DNA from: JAMXLO01 sp964427005
GTDB lineage: Bacteria; Pseudomonadota; Alphaproteobacteria; Acetobacterales; Acetobacteraceae
Length of the DNA: 64,000 nt
NCBI GenBank assembly: GCA_964427005.1
Contig: CAYRTL010000007.1
Location: 1-64,000 of the forward strand
Direction: 5' to 3'
The notes under the pieces: model-generated
Databases searched by the model: none
What the model was told of the DNA's origin: nothing
What the model saw: only the letters and a program-made list of their open reading frames with translations
Program-made: the position numbers and the translations under genes
Shown here: in pieces, positions 44,933-53,517 of the stretch
Layout: every line of letters starts with the position of its first letter
Numbering within the stretch: position 1 is the stretch's first letter

Positions 44933-45088
44933 TCAGTGGCTCTGGAACTTGTCGTTCGGCAGCACCTTCTCCACCGAATGCGGCGTCGGGTTCGGCGGAT
45001 AGGCGCCCAGCATCACCACAGCCACGCCGAGTACGACCAGCCCGGCCGCCACGACGATGAAAAAGATGCGGATCATCGTCTCGTTCAC
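44933..45088 (-). CDS. 51-residue single-pass membrane protein between aroKB and xerD
   Basis: A short gene starting at GTG 45088 with GAGGAA 4 nt upstream. The product begins NETMIRIFFIVVAAGLVVLG, continuing into one transmembrane helix to about residue 31, then a short Pro-rich tail (YPPNPTPHSVEKVLPNDKF). Its stop is 4 nt before the xerD start, so the two are coupled. The tail suggests an inner-membrane protein with a small soluble end. The function is not known to me. Confidence 0.7.
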   Translation of the reverse strand: MNETMIRIFFIVVAAGLVVLGVAVVMLGAYPPNPTPHSVEKVLPNDKFQSH

Positions 45089-45165
45089 CGATTCCTCGCC
45101 TGCATGGATTCGCCGCCGCCTTCATCTTGGCCTGTCCAGCGGGCGGTGTGCTAGCGTTCAGTGTC

Positions 45166-46845
45166 ATGACACGCAACACCGCACTGAAGGAGGCTGTTCC
45201 GCTTCCGGAAGCACTGACCGGCCGCAGCATTGTCCTCGTCGGTTTGATGGGCGCGGGCAAGACTTCGATCGGCCGCAGGCTGGCGGCCAAGTTTGGCCTG
45301 CCGTTCCGCGACGCGGATGCGGAAATTGAGCTGGCCGCCGGCTGTTCGATCCCCGAGCTCTTCTCCCGGTATGGGGAAAGCGACTTCCGCGCCGGCGAAC
45401 GCAGAGTGATCCGAAGACTGCTCTCGGGAGACCCGCTGGTGCTGGCCTTTGGCGGTGGTGCGTTCATGGATCCGGAAACCCGCGCCATCACGCGCGAAGA
45501 GGCAGTATCCGTCTGGCTGCGCTGTCCCTTGCCAACGCTTCTGCGCCGCGTGGCTGGACGCGACAATCGTCCACTGCTTGCCGATGGCGATCGGGCGGAA
45601 ACTCTCCAGCGGCTGATGGACGTGCGCTACCCGGTGTATGCCGAAGCCGACGTCATCGTTGACTGCAGCGACGAAAGCCCCGATGCCACGACCAACCGCG
45701 TCCTGAATGCTCTGCTCGCATGGCGGTCACCGCGGCGGCTCTCTGTCGTCTTACCCAGTACCAGCTACGACGTGGTCATCGGCGATGATCTGCTCACCCG
45801 CGCCGGCGCTCTGCTGGCACCGCGTATGGAACAGAAGCGCGCGGTCGTTGTGACTGACGCGACGGTTGCGCAACTGCATCTCCCGGCCCTTCAACGCGGT
45901 CTCGCTGAAACGGGCGTAACCACCAGCCAGATCATCGTTCCGCCTGGCGAGGCCTCCAAGAACCTCGATAGCTGGCAGAGCGTGGTGGACCAGTTGCTGG
46001 AAGCGCGCGTCGAGCGTCGCACGACCGTCATCGCTCTGGGCGGCGGTGTGGTAGGCGACCTGGCCGGTTTCGCCGCCGCCAGCACTTTGCGCGGCCTGCC
46101 CTTTGTCCAGGTGCCAACCACGCTGCTGTCCCAGGTCGACTCCTCTGTGGGCGGCAAGACCGGCGTGAATACGGGGCGAGGCAAGAACCTCGTTGGCGCG
46201 TTTTATCAGCCACGCATGGTGCTCGCCGACACAGGAACGCTCGCGACGCTCCCGCCGCGTGAACTACGCGCGGGATACGCCGAGATCGCCAAGGCCGGGC
46301 TGATCGGGGATGCAGCCTTCTTTGCCTGGTGCGAGGCGAACGGCGCCGCGCTGGTGGGCGGCAACCGCGAAGTGCAGGCCGAGGCCATCATGCGCGCCTG
46401 CGCCTTCAAGGCCGCTGTCGTGGGCGACGATGAGCGAGAGGAGAAGCCGAATGACGGGCGCGCCCTGCTGAACCTGGGGCACACATTCGGTCACGCGCTC
46501 GAGGCGGAATACGGCTACAGCGGAGGCCTGCTACACGGCGAGGGCGTCGCGGTCGGGCTAGGCCTGGCTTTCCGCCTGTCCGCGCGGCTGGGGCACTGCG
46601 CCGCGGCTGATGCGGACCGCGTCGTATCCCACGTGGCGGCGATGGGGATGCCGGCGGAGCTGCGTATGCTGAACCGGCGCTTCTCAGCCGAGACGCTGGT
46701 TGGGCATATGCGGCGTGACAAGAAGGTGCGGGACGGTGCGCTGAAATTCGTACTGGCGCGAGGTATCGGGCAGGCTTTCACCAAGGGCGACGTGCCAGCC
46801 CAGGCTGTTACCGAGTTGCTGCGCGACGAAGGGTGCGGCCCGTAA
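45166..46845 (+). CDS. aroKB: Fused shikimate kinase / 3-dehydroquinate synthase
   Basis: A 559-residue bifunctional enzyme of aromatic amino acid synthesis. Residues about 15-185 are AroK: Walker A GLMGAGKTSIG, the DADAEIE shikimate-binding region, GGGAFMDPETR and the lid RDNRPLL. Residues about 195-559 are AroB: PPGEASKNLDSW, GGGVVGDLAGFAA, QVDSSVGGKTGVN, with metal ligands in AEIAKAGLI and LGHTFGHALE. The reading frame is continuous, with no stop between the domains. ATG 45166 fits the kinase start, though no clear ribosome-binding site is seen. Confidence 0.93.
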   Translation: MTRNTALKEAVPLPEALTGRSIVLVGLMGAGKTSIGRRLAAKFGLPFRDADAEIELAAGCSIPELFSRYGESDFRAGERRVIRRLLSGDPLVLAFGGGAFMDPETRAITREEAVSVWLRCPLPTLLRRVAGRDNRPLLADGDRAETLQRLMDVRYPVYAEADVIVDCSDESPDATTNRVLNALLAWRSPRRLSVVLPSTSYDVVIGDDLLTRAGALLAPRMEQKRAVVVTDATVAQLHLPALQRGLAETGVTTSQIIVPPGEASKNLDSWQSVVDQLLEARVERRTTVIALGGGVVGDLAGFAAASTLRGLPFVQVPTTLLSQVDSSVGGKTGVNTGRGKNLVGAFYQPRMVLADTGTLATLPPRELRAGYAEIAKAGLIGDAAFFAWCEANGAALVGGNREVQAEAIMRACAFKAAVVGDDEREEKPNDGRALLNLGHTFGHALEAEYGYSGGLLHGEGVAVGLGLAFRLSARLGHCAAADADRVVSHVAAMGMPAELRMLNRRFSAETLVGHMRRDKKVRDGALKFVLARGIGQAFTKGDVPAQAVTELLRDEGCGP

Positions 46846-46927
46846 CGCGGGGTGCCCGCCCGTTGCGCCACCTGCGTCGAATGCCATATGCACCCCTGCT
46901 GCGCTGCACAACAACCAGGAGTCCATA

Positions 46928-47548
46928 ATGCCGTTGACCCCGCCCCAGGATCGCGAATTGTTGCATTCGCGCGACATCGTCCTGCGCGGCTATCGGCGGG
47001 CAGACGGGCTTTATGACATCGAGGCGCAGCTTACCGACACGAAGACGTACGGCACCGCCAACTTTGATCGGACCTACATCGAGGCCGGTGAGCCGATCCA
47101 TGGCATGTGGCTGCGGCTGACGGTGGATGAACATCGCCGGATCATCGCCAGCGAGGCGGCCAGCGACTACACGCCCTACTCCATTTGTCCGACAGCCGCA
47201 CCGAACTTCGCCCGGCTTGCCGGGCTGCAAATCAAGCCTGGCTTTCTGAAAGAGGCCGCCAAGCGTATCGGCGGCACGGCGGGCTGCACGCATTTGCGCG
47301 AACTGCTGCAGCAAGTGGCCACGACGGCCTACCAGACAATCGATCCAGCCAAAGCAAAGCAGGAAGCCGATGCGGCGGGAGAATCGAATGAGTCCAGCGG
47401 AGACCGCCTGGACGCGCGGATCGCCGCGAAGATGGGCGGCGCGCCGGCGATCCTGAACACCTGCGTCGCCTATGGCACCGGCAGCCCGGTTGTGCAGCGG
47501 CGCTGGCCGCATCTCTATACCGGGCCGGAGAAGCAGGCGGCCGACTAG
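46928..47548 (+). CDS. DUF2889 domain protein
   Basis: A 206-residue protein matching the DUF2889 pattern: HSRDIVLRGYRRADGLYDIEA at the N-terminus, GEPIHGMWLRLTVDE, then a Cys-containing segment (YSICPTAAPNF, GGTAGCTHLRELLQQVATTA). The function is unknown in this family; homologues often occur near aromatic catabolism or CoA-ester genes, but nothing nearby supports that here. It converges with the ribbon-helix-helix gene, 1 nt apart. Confidence 0.85.
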   Translation: MPLTPPQDRELLHSRDIVLRGYRRADGLYDIEAQLTDTKTYGTANFDRTYIEAGEPIHGMWLRLTVDEHRRIIASEAASDYTPYSICPTAAPNFARLAGLQIKPGFLKEAAKRIGGTAGCTHLRELLQQVATTAYQTIDPAKAKQEADAAGESNESSGDRLDARIAAKMGGAPAILNTCVAYGTGSPVVQRRWPHLYTGPEKQAAD

Positions 47549-47549
47549 A

Positions 47550-47849
47550 CTAGGCGGCGTGCTGCTCGTAGAAAGCGAACGGTCCCCGATCGAGCACCCC
47601 ATGATTCGCAGCCTCGTGCCCCGCTTCATTGGCGGCCTGCCGAAAATATTGCAGCACGAATACCCGCACGGCGCTGGTACGCCCACCGCTGTGGCCAACA
47701 GCCTCAATCTGGCGAACCAGTTGATTTAAGTCTTGGCGCTCGCGCCGGCAGATCTCGGCAAGCGCATCCCACAGCTCCGGCTCCAGACGCATGCTGGTTC
47801 TGCCACGCTCCGCAACGACGTTACGGTTGACCAATCGACTGCCCGTCAC
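47550..47849 (-). CDS. Ribbon-helix-helix domain protein
   Basis: A 99-residue protein starting at GTG 47849 with AAAGGGGG 5 nt upstream. The conserved core is SRLVNRNVVAERGRTSMRLE followed by PELWDALAEICRRE, a ribbon-helix-helix DNA-binding fold common in alphaproteobacteria. A second conserved stretch, TSAVRVFVLQYFRQAA, is part of the same family. It is probably a small dimeric regulator; targets are unknown. Confidence 0.83.
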   Translation of the reverse strand: MTGSRLVNRNVVAERGRTSMRLEPELWDALAEICRRERQDLNQLVRQIEAVGHSGGRTSAVRVFVLQYFRQAANEAGHEAANHGVLDRGPFAFYEQHAA

Positions 47850-47904
47850 GGCCGCCCCCTTTCCGGTGACCGCGGCAGAAAAACACAGGCATCCTAAGAA
47901 ATGG

Positions 47905-48369
47905 TTAGATTGGCAGCGGGGCCGCCTTGAGCCGCTCCATGGAGAACCTGCTGGTGACGTTGCGCAGCGGCACTGCGGCAATCAACTTGCGATAGAACTC
48001 GTCGTAGGCGGCAATGTCCGGCACTACAACGTGCATCAGGTAATCGACGTCGCCACTCATCCTCCAGGCGTCGACGATTTCGGGCATCGTCTGCACCACG
48101 TCGGCGAATCGCTTCAACCATTCGCCGGAATGGTCCGCGGTCTCCACCTCGACGAACACCGAAACGGGCAAGCCGACTTTCGCCGGGTCAATCGTCGCTA
48201 CACGGCCGCGGATGACGCCGTCCTGTTCCAGCCGGCGGATCCGCTTCCAGCAAGGTGTAGAGGTCAGGCCAACCCGATCGGCAATCTCGGCGAGAGATAG
48301 CGAAGCATCGGCGGCAAGCAGGCGCAGGATCTCGCGATCCACCCTGTCCATGTCCTTGTCCGTTGGCAT
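47905..48369 (-). CDS. Lrp/AsnC-family regulator
   Basis: A 154-residue feast/famine regulator. The N-terminal HTH is ILRLLAADASLSLAEIADRV..TPCWKRIRRLEQDGVI. The RAM effector domain follows from about residue 65, with GDVDYLMHVVVPDIAAYDEF. ATG 48369 was chosen because GGAGGTGG lies about 12 nt upstream; an upstream start would add nine residues of no family similarity. Effector and targets cannot be told. Confidence 0.9.
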   Translation of the reverse strand: MPTDKDMDRVDREILRLLAADASLSLAEIADRVGLTSTPCWKRIRRLEQDGVIRGRVATIDPAKVGLPVSVFVEVETADHSGEWLKRFADVVQTMPEIVDAWRMSGDVDYLMHVVVPDIAAYDEFYRKLIAAVPLRNVTSRFSMERLKAAPLPI

Positions 48370-48463
48370 GATCGTCTCACCACCTCCGCACGTCACTGAT
48401 AGCAGAAAATTGCCATAAAATGCATCCAGCGGGGTGCAAAGAAAAGAATTTGGCAGGTTCGCG

Positions 48464-48760
48464 TCAAACGGCTTGCCGGGCGTGCTCCTCCGGCGTGCGA
48501 AGCGTCAGCGACAGGGCGTGCATGCCGTCGGCGAACTCGGCCGTAAGCGCCTCGTGCACCGCGCGAGACCGGGCCAGCCGGTTCATGCCGAGAAACGCCT
48601 CGCTAACCAGCAGTACGCTGTAATGCGTCTCGCCACCTGGGCGCGCACCGGAATGGCCCGCATGGCGTGCACTGTCGTCTGTGACGCGCAGGAGCCTGGG
48701 GGAAAAAGCCCGAGTCAGGACGGCCTCTAGCCTTGCGGTGCGGGATGGCATTGCCGACAT
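48464..48760 (-). CDS. bolA: BolA-family protein
   Basis: A 98-residue BolA-like protein, the partner of monothiol glutaredoxins in iron-sulfur trafficking. It has RLEAVLTRAFSPRLLRVTDDSARHAGH and GGETHYSVLLVSEAFLGMNRLARSRAVHEALTAEF (both split into shorter conserved blocks), with the invariant His in the H-A-G-H region and a C-terminal His (GMHALSL). It is divergent from a J-domain gene 69 bp away, the usual arrangement upstream of cobS. Confidence 0.92.
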   Translation of the reverse strand: MSAMPSRTARLEAVLTRAFSPRLLRVTDDSARHAGHSGARPGGETHYSVLLVSEAFLGMNRLARSRAVHEALTAEFADGMHALSLTLRTPEEHARQAV

Positions 48761-48829
48761 ATCGAATGTCTTCCCAGCGTCGCCAAGAGCCAGTTGCCAA
48801 GTCCCCGACAAGCTGCCCATAACGGCACC

Positions 48830-49423
48830 ATGAGCCGACGTGCCCCCAAAGCCAGGGCCTATGCACCGGATCCCGCCGCGCCAGGGCGCTGTTGCGACAT
48901 GCCTGGCTGCGAAGCGATGGGCGAGTATCGTGCGCCCAAGTCACGGCGCAACCTGAACGATTACTGGTGGTTCTGCCTGGAACACGTGCGGGCTTACAAT
49001 GCCACCTGGGACTACTACAAAGGCATGTCGCCGGGAGAAATCGAGGCGCAGCTTCGTGCCGATACTGCCTGGCAGCGTCCATCCTGGCCGCTGGGCCGAA
49101 TTGGCAAGGCTGCGGCGTGGGACGAGGAACTGCTGCGCGACCCGCTGCATCTGCTCGCGGCTGGCCGCATCAAGCGCGGCCCAAGGGAACAACCGCAGCA
49201 GACGCCCCCCGAGTTGCGCGGACCGCTTGCGACGCTTGGCCTTTCCTGGCCCACCACTCTGGATGCCGTGAAGACTCGCTACAAAGAGTTGGCGAAAAGG
49301 CACCATCCGGACGCCAATGGCGGCGACCGGGCCGCTGAGGAGCGACTCAAGGATATCAATCTTGCCTACGCCGCTCTGCGCTCGCGCCTGATGCCTGCGC
49401 CCAGTGTGGCAGCCGCCGACTAA
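48830..49423 (+). CDS. J-domain protein
   Basis: A 197-residue protein with a C-terminal J domain (LDAVKTRYKELAKRHHPDAN), which includes the HPD motif that stimulates DnaK ATPase. The N-terminal part has cysteines that could bind zinc (CCDMPGCEAMGEYRAPKS and WFCLEHV) and ends in a Trp/Tyr-rich segment. This short form is conserved between bolA and cobS in alphaproteobacteria. cobS follows 70 nt downstream. Confidence 0.9.
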   Translation: MSRRAPKARAYAPDPAAPGRCCDMPGCEAMGEYRAPKSRRNLNDYWWFCLEHVRAYNATWDYYKGMSPGEIEAQLRADTAWQRPSWPLGRIGKAAAWDEELLRDPLHLLAAGRIKRGPREQPQQTPPELRGPLATLGLSWPTTLDAVKTRYKELAKRHHPDANGGDRAAEERLKDINLAYAALRSRLMPAPSVAAAD

Positions 49424-49493
49424 TTCCCCGCTCTTGCGCAAGCGCGAGCCAGGACTAGACTTTTCATTGATCGACACAGGAACCGCCCACCCG

Positions 49494-50507
49494 ATGAACA
49501 AGGTTGCCTCTCTGGCCGAAATTCGCCCGACCTCCGCGATCGACTTGCCGGACACCAAGGTGTCGGCGCGCGAGGCATTCGACATCGAGACCGACATGCA
49601 GGTGCCGGCATTTTCCGTGCGCACCGAGCATGTCCCCGATATCGACACGGCCTACAAGTTCGACCGCGAGACGACGCTCGCCATTGTCGCCGGCTTCGCG
49701 TTCAACCGCCGATGCATGATCCAGGGGTATCACGGCACCGGCAAGTCGACGCATATCGAGCAAGTGGCCGCGCGGCTGAACTGGCCCTGCATCCGCGTCA
49801 ATCTCGACAGCCACATCAGCCGCATCGACCTGATCGGCAAGGACGCCATCGTGTTGCGCGATGGCAAGCAGGTGACTGAGTTCCGCGAAGGCATCCTTCC
49901 CTGGGCGCTGCAACATGCCTGCGCGCTGGTGTTCGACGAGTACGATGCCGGCCGGCCAGACGTGATGTTCGTGATCCAGCGCGTGCTCGAAGTCGAGGGT
50001 AAGCTGACGCTGCTCGACCAGAACCGCGTGATCCGGCCACACCCGTCGTTCCGGCTATTCTCCACCGCGAACACCGTGGGCCTGGGCGATACAACCGGGC
50101 TGTATCACGGCACGCAGCAGATCAATCAGGGTCAGATGGACCGCTGGAACATCGTCGCCACGCTGAACTACCTCCCGCACGCGATGGAGACGTCGATCGT
50201 GCTGGCAAAACTCGGCGCCGATCCGAAGGATGCGGCGATGAAAAAACGCATCGAAGCGATGGTGGCGCTGGCCGATTTGACGCGCGCGGGCTTCATCAAC
50301 GGCGACATCTCCACTGTTATGTCGCCGCGCACCGTGATCACCTGGGCCGAGAACGCTCGCATCTTCGGCGATGTCGGGTTCGCCTTCCGTGTGACGTTCC
50401 TGAATAAGTGCGACGAGGCGGAGCGCGCCACGGTGGGCGAGTACTACCAGCGCTGCTTCAACGAGGAGATCCCGACAGGCGGGTTCACGACGCGCAAGTT
50501 CAACTAA
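49494..50507 (+). CDS. cobS: Cobaltochelatase AAA+ subunit CobS
   Basis: A 337-residue AAA+ ATPase of the aerobic cobaltochelatase, which with CobN and CobT inserts cobalt into hydrogenobyrinic acid a,c-diamide. Walker A is GYHGTGKST near residue 80, Walker B ALVFDEYDAG and sensor 1 LFSTANTVG. ATG 49494 was chosen because MNKVASLAE begins the conserved N-terminus. CobN is not in this window. A repeat fills the spacer to cobT. Confidence 0.94.
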   Translation: MNKVASLAEIRPTSAIDLPDTKVSAREAFDIETDMQVPAFSVRTEHVPDIDTAYKFDRETTLAIVAGFAFNRRCMIQGYHGTGKSTHIEQVAARLNWPCIRVNLDSHISRIDLIGKDAIVLRDGKQVTEFREGILPWALQHACALVFDEYDAGRPDVMFVIQRVLEVEGKLTLLDQNRVIRPHPSFRLFSTANTVGLGDTTGLYHGTQQINQGQMDRWNIVATLNYLPHAMETSIVLAKLGADPKDAAMKKRIEAMVALADLTRAGFINGDISTVMSPRTVITWAENARIFGDVGFAFRVTFLNKCDEAERATVGEYYQRCFNEEIPTGGFTTRKFN

Positions 50508-50582
50508 GTGGTCAGTGGTCAGTGGTCAGCGGTCAGTCGAGCCGCCCACACTGACCACTGACCCCGACAACTGACCACTGAA
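50507..50582. repeat. Intergenic repeat, family GTCAGTGGTCAGTGG, copy 2
   Basis: Starts with three tandem GTGGTCA-type words plus GCGGTCAGTC, then ACTGACCACTGACC and AACTGACCACTGAAG as the inverted part. It occupies the entire 76-bp space between the cobS stop and the cobT ATG, leaving no obvious Shine-Dalgarno sequence. Related to 29227-29300. Confidence 0.85.
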
Positions 50583-50583
50583 G

Positions 50584-52461
50584 ATGAGCGGCACGAACAA
50601 AGACAACACGCGAGCTGAAGAGTTCAAACGCGCGACTGCCGGCGTGCTGCGCGCGATTGCGGAAGTGCCTGACGTGCAGGTGGCATTTCAGCCAGGGCCA
50701 TCGGGTCTTTCTGGCAAGCGTGCGCGGCTGCCGCTGCCAACGCGGGCATTGCCTCCGCAGGAAATGGCGCGGTTGCGCGGCGCATCGGACGCGCTGGCGC
50801 TACGGCTGCGTCACCACGACGATGCCGTCCATGCCGCGCGCATGCCGGCGCGCCGCGAGGCGAAGGACGTGTACGACGCACTGGAGCAAGTGCGTGTCGA
50901 GGTGGTCGGTTCGCGTCATATGTCAGGCGTGGCGGCCAATCTGCAGTCCAAGCTGGCCGAGGAATGCGAGTCCGAAGGCTACGACCGCATGACGCGCAAG
51001 GATCAGCTTCCGATCCAGGCAGCGCTGTCGTTGCTCGCGCGCGAGCAGATGTCAGGACAGCAGGTGCCCGAAGCGGCCCGGCGCATCCTGGACATGTGGC
51101 GCGATACACTTGGCGACTCCGCCGATGCGGCGCTGGCGGAAATGAACGCCGCGCAAGACGACCAGACGGCATTTGCGCGAGCTGCCCGGAAACTGCTGGC
51201 GGCGCTCGATCTCGCCGAGGCCGAAAGCGACGCGGAGCCCGAGGATCAGACCGAGGAAGGCGAGGAAGGCGGCGAACAGTCCGGCCAGCAGGACGAGCAG
51301 CAGGACGGTTCGGGCCAGAGCGAATCCGAGCAGGACAGCATGCTCGGCGCCAATCCCGAGGAGATGGAAGGCGACGCAGCCGATGACGAGGGCACCGAAT
51401 CGGATGACGAGGCGGCGGTAGCCGAAGGCGACGACAGGCCAGGCGGCCCGCAGCCGCGACGTGAGCGCGGCAATCCGGATAACGAGGCGGTCTATCGTGC
51501 CTACACTCGTCTCTACGACGAAGAGATCGAAGCCGAGGAACTGTGCGACCCCGATGAGCTGACCCGGTTGCGCCAGCAACTGGACCAGCAGTTGCAGCAT
51601 CTGCAAGGCGTGATCTCGAAATTGGCCAACCGGCTGCAGCGGCGACTCCTGGCGCAACAGACCCGCGCCTGGGAATTCGATTTGGATGAAGGTCTGCTCG
51701 ACGCTGGCCGGCTATCGCGCGTGGTGGTCAATCCGCTCCAGGCCTTGTCGTACAAGCGAGAGCTGGACACGGAATTCCGTGACACAGTGGTGACGCTGCT
51801 GATCGACAATTCCGGATCGATGCGCGGACGGCCGATCACCGTAGCGGCGATGTGCGGTGACATCCTGGCACGCACGCTGGAGCGCTGCGCCGTGAAGGTC
51901 GAGGTGCTTGGCTTCACCACGCGCGCCTGGAAGGGTGGCCAGAGCCGCGAGAAGTGGGTGCAGGAGGGCAAGCCGCGCAATCCCGGGCGGCTGAATGATC
52001 TGCGGCACATTGTTTACAAGGCCGCGGATTCGCCGTGGCGTCGTGCACGCAAGAACCTGGGCCTTATGCTGCGCGAGGGGCTGCTGAAGGAGAACATCGA
52101 CGGCGAGGCGCTGCTGTGGGCGTATCGCCGCCTGCTGGTACGGCCGGAGCACCGGCGCATCCTGATGGTGATCAGCGACGGCGCGCCGGTGGATGATTCG
52201 ACGCTGTCAGTGAATCCCGGCAACTACCTGGAGAAGCACCTGCGCGAGGTGATTCGCGACATCGAGAACCGCGACCAGGTGGAGCTGATTGCCATCGGCA
52301 TCGGCCACGATGTGACACGCTACTATCGCCGTGCGGTCACTATCGTGGATGCCGAGGAACTTGGCGGCACGATGATGAAGAAGCTGACAGAGCTATTCGA
52401 CGAGGACATGGAGGCGGCGTGGGCTCGAGCGGCGAGCGAGCGCGCGGCACTGGTTGTCTGA
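50584..52461 (+). CDS. cobT: Cobaltochelatase subunit CobT
   Basis: A 625-residue subunit of the aerobic cobaltochelatase. It has an N-terminal domain, a very acidic linker (about residues 215-305, rich in Glu, Asp and Gln), and a C-terminal von Willebrand A domain with the MIDAS motif LLIDNSGSMRG and the later metal residue in VISDGAPVDDSTL. It forms the two-ring AAA+ motor with CobS. It directly follows cobS, separated only by the repeat. Confidence 0.94.
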   Translation: MSGTNKDNTRAEEFKRATAGVLRAIAEVPDVQVAFQPGPSGLSGKRARLPLPTRALPPQEMARLRGASDALALRLRHHDDAVHAARMPARREAKDVYDALEQVRVEVVGSRHMSGVAANLQSKLAEECESEGYDRMTRKDQLPIQAALSLLAREQMSGQQVPEAARRILDMWRDTLGDSADAALAEMNAAQDDQTAFARAARKLLAALDLAEAESDAEPEDQTEEGEEGGEQSGQQDEQQDGSGQSESEQDSMLGANPEEMEGDAADDEGTESDDEAAVAEGDDRPGGPQPRRERGNPDNEAVYRAYTRLYDEEIEAEELCDPDELTRLRQQLDQQLQHLQGVISKLANRLQRRLLAQQTRAWEFDLDEGLLDAGRLSRVVVNPLQALSYKRELDTEFRDTVVTLLIDNSGSMRGRPITVAAMCGDILARTLERCAVKVEVLGFTTRAWKGGQSREKWVQEGKPRNPGRLNDLRHIVYKAADSPWRRARKNLGLMLREGLLKENIDGEALLWAYRRLLVRPEHRRILMVISDGAPVDDSTLSVNPGNYLEKHLREVIRDIENRDQVELIAIGIGHDVTRYYRRAVTIVDAEELGGTMMKKLTELFDEDMEAAWARAASERAALVV

Positions 52462-52463
52462 GC

Positions 52464-52865
52464 GTGGCGGAGGAGGATATCCTCGCGGCCATCGCATTCA
52501 ACTCAGACGGACTTGTACCCGCGGTCGCGCAGCAGCACGATACAGGCGAGGTGTTGATGCTCGCCTGGATGAATCGTGATGCCGTTTTGGAAACGCTAAA
52601 GACCGGCCGCGTCTGCTATTTCAGCCGCTCGCGCAATGCGCTGTGGCGTAAAGGCGAAACATCAGACCAGGTGCAGCATTTGAAGGAACTGCGGGTCGAT
52701 TGCGACGGTGACACGCTCCTGCTGCTGGTCGATCAAGAAGGCGTGGCGTGCCATACCGGACGTCGAAACTGTTTCTTTCGCGCCATGCGCGACGGCAAGC
52801 TGGTGGAAATCGCAAAACCCCAGGTTTCGCCGGAAACGCTGTACGGCTGCCGCGGGCACGACTAA
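52464..52865 (+). CDS. hisI: Phosphoribosyl-AMP cyclohydrolase
   Basis: A 133-residue monofunctional HisI, third step of histidine synthesis. It has FNSDGLVPAVAQ, MNRDAVLETLKTGRVCYFSRSR, the Mg-binding VDCDGD and the zinc cysteines in VACHTGRRNCFFR. The start is uncertain: GTG 52464 follows the cobT stop by 2 nt but lacks a ribosome-binding site, while a GTG at 52419 inside cobT has GGAGG 4 nt upstream. Placement behind cobT is unusual; other his genes are not nearby. Confidence 0.9.
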   Translation: MAEEDILAAIAFNSDGLVPAVAQQHDTGEVLMLAWMNRDAVLETLKTGRVCYFSRSRNALWRKGETSDQVQHLKELRVDCDGDTLLLLVDQEGVACHTGRRNCFFRAMRDGKLVEIAKPQVSPETLYGCRGHD

Positions 52866-53513
52866 TCAGCAGGCGCTGGCGTTCGCGAAGTCCGCTCTTC
52901 CTTCCGCGGTCAGAACACCAAGGAAGAACAGGTCCAGCCCCTTCTGGAATGTCGCCCGCGGCGTCAGGCCGGTGCGTTGCATCACCGCGGGTTGCTGTAG
53001 CCCGTGCATGGCCTGCAGCCAGAATTCCACCAGGAAATCCACGTCGAGGTCGCCGCGAACCATCCCTTCGGCTACGCCAACACGAAACAAACGACCGAAC
53101 ACGATCGGTATGTTGAGCTCTCGCATATCGCGCAGGCGCTGATAACAAGCCGGCGCGAAGCGCTGCAGATCGCGGACGAATTCGGGCGTAACCACGCTGA
53201 ACTGAAGACCGACGACACGCAGCACGGCACGCAGCTTCTGGGTGAAGCTGCAGGACGCGTCATTCAGTACCACATCCACTTCCCGGCGTATCGTTCTCGC
53301 GGTCGCATCGATGATCGACTCGACCAGCGCGTCCTTGGAAGCGAAATGGGCATAAAGCGTCTTCTTGCTCATGCCGAGTTCATGCGCGAGCGCATCCATG
53401 GTCACACCGCTGAACTTGTGCGCCAGTATCAGCTCGCGCGCGGTACGCAGAATGCGGCCGGACGGGGTGTCGTCCACGTCGAACGGCACGACGTCCGGGG
53501 TTGCCGATGTCAT
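52866..53513 (-). CDS. TetR-family regulator next to the FAD monooxygenase
   Basis: A 215-residue regulator. The HTH is ILAHKFSGVTMDALAHELGMSKKTLYAHF, with the DNA-recognition Lys-Lys-Thr-Leu-Tyr typical of TetR. The C-terminal domain is all-helical with no recognised ligand. The start could also be 53528, overlapping the monooxygenase by 11 nt. It follows the monooxygenase on the same strand and probably regulates it. Confidence 0.87.
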   Translation of the reverse strand: MTSATPDVVPFDVDDTPSGRILRTARELILAHKFSGVTMDALAHELGMSKKTLYAHFASKDALVESIIDATARTIRREVDVVLNDASCSFTQKLRAVLRVVGLQFSVVTPEFVRDLQRFAPACYQRLRDMRELNIPIVFGRLFRVGVAEGMVRGDLDVDFLVEFWLQAMHGLQQPAVMQRTGLTPRATFQKGLDLFFLGVLTAEGRADFANASAC

Positions 53514-53517
53514 CTCC

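Noticed and set aside
49400..49494. A cobalamin riboswitch before cobS
   Set aside because: The leader is under 100 nt and I see no B12-box-like sequence or long structured region.
50507..50545. Short tandem GTGGTCA words as a phase-variable simple repeat
   Set aside because: The units are imperfect, intergenic and part of a palindromic family also seen near hupB; no frame depends on their number.
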